Translations under genes and position numbers: made by a program | The notes under the pieces: generated by a model | Seen by the model: only the letters and a program-made list of their open reading frames with translations | Databases searched by the model: none | What the model was told of the DNA's origin: nothing | Origin: Siphlonurus alternatus | Lineage: Eukaryota; Arthropoda; Insecta; Ephemeroptera; Siphlonuridae | NCBI GenBank assembly: GCA_949825025.1 | Contig: OX463778.1 | Span: forward strand, 37,835,194 to 37,899,193 | Length of the DNA stretch: 64,000 nucleotides | Reading direction: 5' to 3' | In this document: positions 53,376-64,000 of the stretch, piece after piece | Position numbering within the stretch: position 1 is the stretch's first letter | Layout of the letters: each line of letters opens with the position of its first letter

Positions 53376-55710
53376 TTAGCATAATTATATTTATTCTATA
53401 TAGTCTATTATAAATCGCGAGCAAAAATATATTGTCTATAATTTTTCTGGGTGGTCCTAACTTTATATTACTCTCGCATGTAATATTTTTACACAGAATA
53501 ATAAATATATAATCATTACACTACAGTATATAAAATATGTAATAGTTATTTGATCTTAGAATGATTATTAATATTATTCATAAATTTGTTTTTTTATATG
53601 ATAATGATAAACGTTTTATTAGTTGTAATTTTTTTATTTAACATTTTTCAAGGAAGAAAACAATAAAATTTAATTAAACAATATGTATATTTAGGGTATT
53701 ATTACAATGTTATCACTGAAATTTAAATAGACAATCAAGATGGGAGTCCCAAAATTAGCTGGCCTTGCGTGTGTAATGTAATGTCACATAATTATTATAA
53801 GGACTGGACACAAGGACACTGTAATAAAATCCAATGATGCGTCAGAATTACGCATTTTATTTTTAATCCATTATAGTTACCTTATAATATAGTACGAACT
53901 AGATGAGACGTTTAATCGGATCATTTACTGAAAGAAACAAAAATATTTATGGCAAAAAGTACTGTATTTTTTTATTTTATCTATACAAATTGTTGGCCAG
54001 CGAAAGCCTTATTAAATTTAAGGCTGCCGGTGCAAAGTATACGTCTTGGAGTAAAATTTCAAGCTCCTTGAACATGCATTATGTGTTGTGAGATAGCACA
54101 AACTTGACCATACCTGAGGATTCATGGAGACATTGGAGATGCAACTAACACCAAGAGATGCAGAATTTTAATTTAAGGAGAGGTAAAACTTTTCACTCCA
54201 CCTAATTTAGTTGACTGATTTTAAATCGCAATTCTTCTTCCGAACACCTTACATTTAGGCAACCATTTGAGCTTGCATGTAGAGCTCGAGATATCACGAA
54301 TTTTACCACTGCTCTGTTTATTGGCAATATCATACGCTACATGTCTATAGAGTCTGGAAGGACTAAAAAAAATTGGTGCTCTATTTCCCTCAAATTTCAA
54401 ATATGCATATCCTTTCTCTTCAGAAAATTAGGCATAATCTATAAATAAATTTCATGATATTTTGAAGGAAATTCATAAAACATGAAAGTATTTTTTATGC
54501 TTCTTAACGTTATTTACTGCCTTTTCAAGCGTAAAAATGTAATTTTCATTTTTGACCACGATCGAAGAAAATCCAGACATATTTTTAAAAATTGTGGGCT
54601 TACATAATATTCTTTACTTGAAATTTTTATTAATTAAAAAATCTGACATTTCATCAATTTTCTTACAGCTAATTTATTAAATAACGTCCTTGCTGTTAAG
54701 AATATTTTACACAACTTTTATAATTAATGTACAGTTCTTCCTGCAGGTGTTTGTTGGCACTAAACTCCTGCTGCCGATTCATCAACATCACCTCCAAGTA
54801 CAGCGGCTAATTAGCAGATCTCTCACCTAGCTTTATCACACTTCCTCTAGTCAGGGAGTCAAGGCTGGCGGTGGAAAAAATGAAAACGATTGAATTCACT
54901 ACAAAAACTTTTCCAAGTTGCAGCTCTCAATTTTTATTTTAACGTTTGATTTGATCAATTTTTGCTATATAGTTGACAATGCTTGAATTGCAAAAATAAA
55001 AATATTGCCGCATGTTAAATTTAAAATGAATAATATATGAAACTACATGCTTTGCTAATTCATTAATAAATTCATCGTACTTTGTCTTATAAGAATTCCT
55101 GCATTAGTTATTTCATTTTTTTCTATTTCTTAGCTTTTTTTACAAAAATGGCGAATTGAGATGAACATTACAGAAACCTTGATATTATTACGTACCAGGC
55201 GCAACTTACACAACCAAAATATCCTATGCGTTATGCAACCAATGAATATCAAATTCTAAAAATGAGGTATATCGTGCATTTGATTTCCAAGAAAAGTGTC
55301 CTGATTTTTAATTTATTCCAAAACGAGAAGCATGATCCCGAAACGATTTATTATATGTTTCATAAAACAAAATAATTTTCACGTCGCACCCTAATTTGAT
55401 TAAATTTTAGTAAAAAAACTTTTGTTCGATTATGTTGCTAAATTTACCCAATTTTGGTTAAACCACGTTTAAAACTAGCTTGTTAGTTTGACCAATAGAA
55501 ACTGTTTTAAGGTTTCAACTGTATTTTTATAAACTGCAATGCGTGCATTTAGAAGTAAAACGTTTTTGAGTAACCTTATATACAGGATAATAATTATATT
55601 ACTTTGTGAAAATCAGTGTTTTAGTGCATGCTTATTTTTTTATCTTGAAAGCAAAATAAATGCAGCTAATGCATTACAAATAAAAACTCCATGTATTATA
55701 TAGCTATAGT

Positions 55711-55846
55711 TGGGGGCGATTCATGAAAGCGTTATCCAGAAAGTTATCCAGGTTTCTCACTAACCGCGGTTAGCGCCAGTCTAATTCAATGGCTCTAAAC
55801 GTAGTTAGTGAGAAACCTGGATAACTCTCTTCGTGAATCGTGCCCA
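55711..55846. mobile_element. Hairpin MITE, copy 1
   Basis: This 136-bp non-coding element has long terminal inverted repeats. The left end is TGGGGGCGATTCATGAA, and the right end reads inward as TGGGCACGATTCACGAA. Both arms continue through GTTATCCAGGTTTCTCACTAAC, with GTTATCCAG doubled in the left arm. A near-identical copy lies at 62208. It has no coding capacity, so it would depend on a transposase elsewhere. Target-site duplications are not obvious, so the superfamily stays open. Confidence 0.8.
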
Positions 55847-56431
55847 ATGTATACCTTAATTTTCCGTATTTAAAGAATTACCAAAATTTTGACCAACTTT
55901 TCACTGAGACATAATAAGTTTGTAATACGTCATTAATACGGATATCGATATTTTATGTATACTTTAGAAGTATATAAGAAGTAAAATATTTATGAATTTT
56001 TAATAATCTTCACTTCATGAATAGAAATAATAATAGTAAAGCTATTATATTAGTTCTCAATATAGTATTCATAACGTATAAGAATACAGAAATACAATAT
56101 TGTTAAGAGCACTCGATATTTTAATACTTGTTCTATAGATATACATTCCATTAGTTCAATGAGTTTCATAACTTATGTTGAATGAACTCTTGAAAACTTG
56201 CCATGTATTGAACTTTTTTTGTTTACTTGCAGTTCACTTATGTTTTATACATTTAAAAAGAAAAATAATATTATGAATATAATTTAATAAATAGAAAATT
56301 TTATGGTTTAAAATTGTTTTAAAAGTGCTTATCGTTTTAAATTAATAAACAAATATTTTGAAAAAAAAAATTAATTTGATTCGTAGTGCCAATATAAAAA
56401 TGTCTTAACTCAAACATAATAGTTAATCCAC

Positions 56432-56601
<170 letters not shown>

Positions 56602-58150
56602 GGCCTTAACCCTCGACGTATACAACTAATACATACAACAAATTAAGATTTTAATCTTCGTGAGAATTTGATCGAGTTAAGAGTTATCCATGTTACCGAC
56701 CTATTTTGGTAGCTTCTTTGTGCTACCATGATGAATTATTAATATTGAATTAATTTCATCTTCAATAATTTGTATTTTTTTGTGATTTTTTTTGCAGTAT
56801 CGATACAATTATATTTTAATATATTAATTTTTTTTTTAATTTTAGAAAACAGAGTCTTTAACACAAATCACATTTATTTATACTTTAATAAATATTGTAG
56901 TGTACGTACACACTGTACTGTATATTGTTTAGCAAGAATTGTAAAATTGGTGATCATATATTTGTATTTGTAATGCTTATTACTAAACAAAATGCCCTTG
57001 TACATCAAAGTAAATGAATGACATTAATAAATTAATAAAAAAAATATATTAAAAAACATTATTCGTCATTAGTATTTTATTTTTTATGTCAAGGTAAATA
57101 ATGTTTGCATAATATTTAATATTGTAAATTACATAAAATATATTAATATCTGAAAAGTATTTTATAATATATATACGACAAAAGTTTCCATCTTATTCTA
57201 AGGTGAATGATCTCAATTTTTTTTTATAAAGTTTTGTATACATGATGATTGAATTATAAAGTTGCATGAAATTACTTAAATAATAAAGAATAATAAAAAT
57301 GAAATATCATCAAAAATTCAATTACTAATGCAATTGATTTTTCTTCAGGGCAAAAATATTAGACTTATGGCTTTTGAAACAATTTTTATCGGACCAGGAT
57401 ATCATAGGCCATCAAATGCCTATCAATCACGGATCATAACAAGCGTTCAAATAAAAATAGAATTTTCAGATACGAAAGAAGATAAAAAATGATGAATTAA
57501 GATTTACCGTAAAGAATAGTGTGATGATTTCTGTCAATGTTCCTTATTTCAATTTTTATATCAATTTTATTGTTACATGAAGTATCTAAAGCTTATTTTC
57601 AAATCTTAATAATGGTAGAAAAAATTAAAGAAATTGATTGACTAAAAAATGTATTCTGGAATTATTTAAGTATTTTTTTTTATTATATTTATTAAAATTA
57701 AACATTTCTCAAGCAACTGTAATTTCCTGTCTTGATTAAAATAACAATAATAATAAAATTTCTTATACATACCTAATAATAATATCGTAATTTAAATTGT
57801 CAATTACAATGATTTTTATTGTTATTATTACTATCTATATATTATATTATATGAAAAACTTCAAAATGAAATATGAGATAAGTTAAACTGTATTTTTTTT
57901 ATTATTAATCAAGTTACAAAATAAATAGACTTATAAAATGTTTTTTTTATTTCTCTTTATAACACTCTACTATATTATATATGGCAAAAAAAACAAACAA
58001 AACGAATATTATGTACTAGCTTTTATTTGATTGCATTTTATGTACAAACTCATCTCATTAAAAAAGGTCATTTTCTAATGGGTATATCTCGTTACATCGT
58101 TAATTTGAGTTGCCCGAACATCCCATACAGCAGCAACGGAAAACACTGAA

Positions 58151-58152
<2 letters not shown>

Positions 58153-58236
<84 letters not shown>
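58153..58236. repeat. (TC)n microsatellite, 42 units
   Basis: Uninterrupted TC run. Confidence 0.95.
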
Positions 58237-58241
<5 letters not shown>

Positions 58242-58582
58242 CACTCATTACGTCCGTACTGTCTGCCAAGAGACCATTGAACTTTTTCTTCTTCTTTCCA
58301 TCGCTTACTTAGTCTTTAATCGCAAACATTGCAGCCTCTAGAGTCCTTTTGACCCCTCAGATGCAGCCCATACTAAAGTCAACGACCGTATACTGCCCGC
58401 CACAAAGATGCATTGCAAGTAAAAAAAATAAATAACTTTTACATAAAAAAAATAATAAAAAAAAAAGTGCATTTGCAAGAGCTAACGCATAGACTTGCAG
58501 CAGCAGCATCGTCTCAAAAGATGCAGAACAGGTTTTTCGGCATGTCTTCAAAAGAAAAGACATTATACACATAAAAAAAATG

Positions 58583-58600
58583 AAAAAAAAAAAAAAAAAA
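58583..58600. repeat. A18 homopolymer
   Basis: Uninterrupted A run. Confidence 0.85.
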
Positions 58601-60214
58601 CAATAAAAAAATTATACCTTGAATAAAAGGAGTCAGACTACTTTAGCTTTGGTTGGATATATTATGCACTCAACTGCAAAAGAACTGGAGAGAAAAATGC
58701 ATAAAGAATTTATTAGGATACCTATAATAATATAATTCATACATGTATTAAATGATTGCAATATCTTTTAACATGGGAGAAAGAATAGGTTTCTATGATA
58801 AAGTTTGTGGTCATACATGGGATCATAAGTCAATTGCCTCATGCTTTTTGTTAAGCATGTATTAATGTCCAGTAATAACTGTACTATAACTCTTGGTGCC
58901 AATAAAATTGTTAATATTGAAAAAAATTGTTGAGACTTTTGTAATTAAGTTAGAGAGGGTATTTAGTATCCTTTGCATGAGGTAAGAATCAATTTAAATT
59001 TGTGTGTGGTATTTTACTATCATACTAAAGATGGCATCATTCAAAGTAGTATTTATTAAATATCACTATATAATTAATACATTTATAAACATTCCAAACA
59101 GTTCATACCCCATTATGTTTATTCCTCATAATAATGGATATTCCGTAATAATAAATAATATGAAATTTTTATTAAATGTATAACAAATAATATGAAATTG
59201 TTAATTATTATTTTAAAATTCAAAGTTTTTAAGTTTGAACTGAACATGTTTTACCTCTCAAACCTGCGTATTATAATAAAATTATGGACTATAAGGCCAA
59301 ATAGTTCAGTGACTAAGGATGATTTTTTATAGCATTGTTACATAGAATATTATAAGTAGCTTTATGAAATGTTTCTATTTTCCTCCAACCTCTATTCATT
59401 TTAATTATTAATTAAAATTTGGTCGCTTTAGAATTGAAGTTGGATAACAGCAAGTTGAACTGAATATTGTGTGCTAAATTTAATTTTTAGGTGACAGTAA
59501 ATATATATAGTTAGTAAATTTTTAAATAATATTACTATCACTGTATAGATTGGGATAAGATTTTTGGTACACAATCCATTTATATTCTTCTATCATAATT
59601 TCGAGCTAAGAATTTTAAACAAAAATTTTAAAACGAAATTTTTTTACAATAAAAATTTATATTACGAGTACTTAATATTTTGTATCCATATTTTTGTGCG
59701 TTATTTTTAAAAAAAATATGTATATAAAAATATTCCCATTCTTTCAGGTCTTAATACTACGGTTTTAGATCTGTTCGTTAATCCTGTCCAATGTATGTTT
59801 ACTACACTTGTTCTTCTTTATGACCAAATTCATAAGGAAATTCATTGCAGAAAACTTACATACAGTTCAGGGTATACAAACATAAACGAAACACTGCATA
59901 TTTGTTTCAATTTCTTGGAAAATAAAAATGAGCTCTTGAGATGAAAAAAGATTTAGACAAAATTTACATGCCACGCCTTTACGTATAATGCGCGTCTATC
60001 CTGGCACCAAACTGAAATTACAGGTATATTGGGGTGTGTATTTTTTACTAAATATCAGAAACGGTGCTCTTTACTCCACCCTTCACAGGGTCGATCTTGT
60101 CCTGTCACAAAACTAACACAATTGAATAATAAATTACAAATAATATTCAACTAGAGTTTTAATACTATGTATATATAATATTTTATATATTATACTGGTA
60201 CATTTTTTCCTCTA

Positions 60215-60270
60215 TTCTCGCCCGCGGCAGGGCGGGGTTCGACTCCAGGTGTCTGTTCAAGAGAAAGCGC
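60215..60270 (+). repeat. Possible tRNA-derived fragment
   Basis: GGCGGGGTTCGACTCCAGGTG is B-box-like with a short stem, in a small GC-rich patch. It is not a complete tRNA. Confidence 0.22.
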
Positions 60271-61314
60271 ATGCAGAGAAAATTTATAGGAAGGATATCA
60301 ACTGTAGGCGGAAGATTTATGTATATACAAAAATATAAAATGTAGTGACCAAAGCTTCAATAAAAAAATTATATAAATATATGACAACATAGATGCAAGT
60401 TGAAGAGTAATGGATTTTGTCATAAAACTTTGTTTTTTTATTTAAAAACTACTAACGTAAGATCATTTTTTTTACGGCATGCGAATAAATGATAAAATTT
60501 TATTTTGTGCTTTTTCAAATCTGCATCAGCAAGACTATTTCTTTAAAAAACACAACCCATGACTTGACATTTTATTTTTTTAGCAATAATACCATATCAT
60601 TGGAACATTAATCTTCAACGTTGGTTATTCAATGAAACTTTACTAAATTATTCTTAAATAAAATAATTTAAAACAAAAATAAGAAAAATCATAAGAGGGT
60701 CTCTACAAAATATCTGTTCCATAAAACAGATTGGTTTCTTCTAATGATTTAACATTGAATAATAATTACATAGAATATTCTATGATTGAGTATTAGGCCT
60801 TCGCAATAACTTGGTATATCTTCACTTGAAAGGGGCATTTCTAGGTGTTGAATTCCCTCTTAGGATTCCTATTTTATCCCCAATTTATCAGGATGGTCTG
60901 TGTGTATCTCACAATAAGACAGATTTGAGATTTGAGAACAAACTTTGTTGATGTTATCAGCTCACAATTTATTTTTAAAAAATATTAAAAGTATTTTTGA
61001 ATTTTATAACACACAGTTTTGTAATTTCGGTACAAAACCAATAACACTATTATTATATTTCCTATTTTGCATTTTTTTTTTAAATTTTAAATCAGTATTT
61101 TGTAAAATGTTGTAAATAATTTTGTTTTTTTAAGTTTATATTGTGAGAATTTTAGATAATGCTGTATATACAATTTTAAAATTCTAACTAAAAAAAAAAA
61201 TACAAACAATAACGACGACAAACTAATATTACGGTAAAAAAAACGTATAGAGAAAAAAAAATGTGAACATAAAACACGAATGTTGTATAATAACAATTTA
61301 TCTCATATGACGCA

Positions 61315-61415
61315 GGCAGTAGGGGATGGACCAACAAATCGTGATGCTATTGCATTGTTACATGCATTAGGAGGTCCTCAGTTCGAACCCTGCTGGTTGA
61401 CACCCTCCTCTCTTT
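61315..61415 (+). repeat. tRNA-derived fragment (SINE-like)
   Basis: GCATTAGGAGGTCCTCAG is followed by TTCGAACCC and CTGCTGG. This matches the variable-loop, T-arm and B-box pattern of tRNA genes (AGGTCC..GGTTCGAATCC). The acceptor stem and A box are degenerate, so it is not a working tRNA. It is probably the head of an old SINE. Confidence 0.4.
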
Positions 61416-61653
61416 AGAGGACACGCCTACATTTGGCGGCCATCATGCATTACAACAATCAGTGCACACGAAAAGGGGTGGCCATCATGCACTAAAAGGG
61501 GTAGATGTTGCAGCTTCGTGCACGTTGGTGCATACCGATTGAGCTTAGGGGCGGTTATATTATGCACGTTGCTGCTGCTGCAGAGAGTCACGTAGAAGGG
61601 GGAGGGTTGTTGCAACGAACTTAAATCCACGTGGGGACGTGCACGTCACTCAT

Positions 61654-61674
61654 TCTCTCTCTCTCTCTCTCTCT
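61654..61674. repeat. (TC)n microsatellite, 10 units
   Basis: Short TC run. Confidence 0.85.
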
Positions 61675-62207
61675 TCCTATGTTATATTTCTATTTTTCAA
61701 CTATATAGAGACATCCCAATGCACGATTGTAACTGACGTGCTGAATTTTACTATTTTTAGATAATGAATTATTATAGTACTATATTGATGAATCAATTAA
61801 ATTCACGATTTTATGATTGATTATCCCTTCTATATACTGATGATATATTTTTTTCTGTAGATGTGATTACATCAAATAAATAAAATATATAAAAAAGGTA
61901 ATTTATATATTATGAAAGACAAAGAATATTAAAATTAAATTTTTTAATTACTGTTTTAATTTATTAATTATGAGTGGATGGTCATTATAAAACAACTGAA
62001 TGGAATAACATGTATTTTTTTAAAAAAGAGGGTTAGTATTAACCATGATGAAATACCAATATAATTCACGAAATATCATTAAATATTCAAGAAAATTATC
62101 ATACAATCATTGGAGTGAATGTTTTGAAATAAAAAAGGGGTAGAAAAAAATCTCATGTTTACGAGTCAGCATAAACGTATCATTGTAAATTTAGAACTTT
62201 ATAGTTA

Positions 62208-62344
62208 TGGGGGGCGATTCATGAAAGAGTTATCCAGAAAGTTATCCAGATTTCTCACTAACCGCGGTTAGCACCAGTCTAATTCAGTGACAATTACCAT
62301 GGTTAGTGCGAAACCTGGATAACTCTCTTCGTGAATCGCGCCCA
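62208..62344. mobile_element. Hairpin MITE, copy 2
   Basis: Same family and orientation as the 55.7 kb copy, with the doubled GTTATCCAG in the left arm, the shared ACCGCGGTTAGC centre-left and the same right end (GTGAATCGCGCCCA). The two copies differ by scattered substitutions, most of them in the loop. Flanking ATG on both sides could be a 3-bp target duplication, but the other copy does not support it. Confidence 0.8.
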
Positions 62345-64000
62345 TGGTTAATTGCAGGGTAAACTGTGTCTCCTGACCTTAAGTTCTTAATGTGAAATAT
62401 ATAACTATAAAAATAAGCTTGAGATGAAGATATTAATTTGCAATTTTTTTTTTAAATTAAATTCCTGATTTGAAGCTATTTTAAGTTTCTTTATTTACTT
62501 AAAAATTATATAAGTGAAATTACTGAAATTAGGAAATAAAAATATTAAATAAAACTGATTTAAATGAAAAAAAGATTAAGTTAATGCAGATATTTCTAGC
62601 AATAATTAGAATATATCAAACAAATTTTTATGTTAATATTCAGAACAAAATATTTACATAACACACTGATTGTATTTTTTCTTTAATATGATGCACTGAT
62701 GTAACATAATTATGTGAAACCAATAATAGTTATATGCTATTTTATCATTTTTTTTTTAACTCAAATGGCAGTAATTTATAGTATATTACATGACTCTATG
62801 GCAAAACGTAATTGCAATTAATGTATAATACTGTACATATAACAAAAAAAAAAAGTAAAAATTATTTTAAATCCTGGTTCATCTTTTTTCAGTTATTATT
62901 TTTTTTCTATAACGTGAGGTACATCACTAAAAGAAAGAGATATTGAAACACTGTGAGTGATGAGCATGTATATGTAATACAGAACTGAGAATTTACATGC
63001 ACAGTTATTTACTCGCACATACTTGAATACATAAAGTTCTGTAAATTTAATTAGAATTTTTCAATTATTTCACCACTAATTATTGTGGGTAAGTAATCGA
63101 ACAAAATAAATTTACATTAATTCTCTGCTTTTTTTCCTTGATAAAAATTAATAAATTAATTTGCATTTTCAATAAAATTGTTGAATTCTTTCCAAATGGT
63201 TAAATGAAATTATTCGATTATCTTTACAATAAGTACACAAAATGAAATTGTTAGGTGCAGTATTTATTTAAATATTTCTACATTATCTGGTTTTCAAATA
63301 ATATGATTAGATGACGTTAAGTATAATAATTACATATTTTTTATGCTGCTCCCTCAAAATTGAGGTGAAACATCTTGTGCCGACGTCACCGTCAGTTATA
63401 AGTTATAATTATGCAATACACATGGAATTTAAAAAAAAAAATCTTGAAACTGCGTGATGTCTCTTGATTTTAGGTATGCATCCAAAATATCCGAGTAAAA
63501 AAAATAGCGATACAAAACTCGAAAGTACTCATATTTGCAGTAAATATCTCACGCGGATTGCCCGTTATACTATATATATTGAAAAAAGTATTATCATTGT
63601 AATTAATTATTTCAACTACATATTTACTTCAGCTCTTCAATAATCATACCTATTACACGAAAAAGAGCTTTTTGTAAGTTCACACCTGAATTAGGTAAAC
63701 AAAATCGCAAGGGTGAATGAACTTATACCACCTTATTTTTATTCTATTATTCCCTCATGAATACATAAAATAACAAGTCAGAGGCAGGAGATTCTTAAAC
63801 AGTCATAAGAACATTGGAGTAACTTTATGCTAATATTACTGGTGGGTCGGCTACATATTTGTATTTATTTTTTTTTGTATTTATTTATTGCACATATAGA
63901 ACCGTAAGGTACAAAATGCTTTTGAAATAAGTTTTAACAAGTCCATTTATCAAATTTCATTTGAAGAAAATCGGTGTACTAATTTTGTTCAAAGTCAAGT
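62345..64000. other. AT-rich DNA, nothing recognised
   Basis: No open frame, repeat array or motif cluster worth naming was seen in the final 1.6 kb. Confidence 0.4.

Noticed and set aside
61318..61415. Functional tRNA gene
   Set aside because: Only the T-arm/B-box side is intact; the acceptor stem and D-arm do not pair.

Overview
This is a eukaryotic nuclear window, almost certainly from an arthropod. It is strongly AT-rich and almost free of coding sequence. It is studded with long (GA)n/(CT)n and (TA)n microsatellites and A/T homopolymers. The only convincing protein-coding sequence is two exons on the minus strand. I cannot name the species. The finger sequence looks like the jim / CG12605 / dati-type C2H2 group of insects, and the heavy bias to AG/CT repeats with no long AC/GT array fits some arthropod genomes (Hymenoptera or Crustacea are guesses).

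The gene runs right to left. A short N-terminal exon (40584..40477, 36 codons from the upstream ATG) ends at a GTATGT donor. After a 20.9 kb gap comes a 250-nt exon (19561..19312) with a good acceptor and a GTGAGT donor. It carries two complete C2H2 fingers and cuts off inside the linker after the second. Both facing intron ends are phase 0, so they can join directly, although small exons between them cannot be excluded. I found no following finger exon in the remaining 19.3 kb to the left edge, so the gene most likely continues past base 1. The window would then hold the 5' end plus two very large introns of one transcription-factor gene.

Layout: 1-19311, downstream intron or flank; 19312-19561, zinc-finger exon; 19562-40476, large intron with several GC- and CpG-richer islands (notably 33.2-33.6 kb, 38.0-38.3 kb and 39.7-39.9 kb); 40477-40584, N-terminal exon; 40585-43450, GC-richer likely 5' UTR and promoter zone; 43450-64000, upstream intergenic AT-rich DNA with microsatellites, a 136-137 bp hairpin MITE present twice, tRNA-derived fragments and a few enhancer-like islands.

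The main unexplained signals are: seven perfect TGACGTCA palindromes where less than one is expected at this base composition; the two-copy hairpin element with a doubled GTTATCCAG in one arm; a four-times repeated AAGGTA..ATGGAGAAC motif at 47.4-47.8 kb; two strong G-quadruplex motifs; (GA)n/(CT)n arrays in head-to-head pairs; and a plus-strand exon-like island inside the large intron. No prokaryotic operon, CRISPR array, rRNA or intact transposase was seen.
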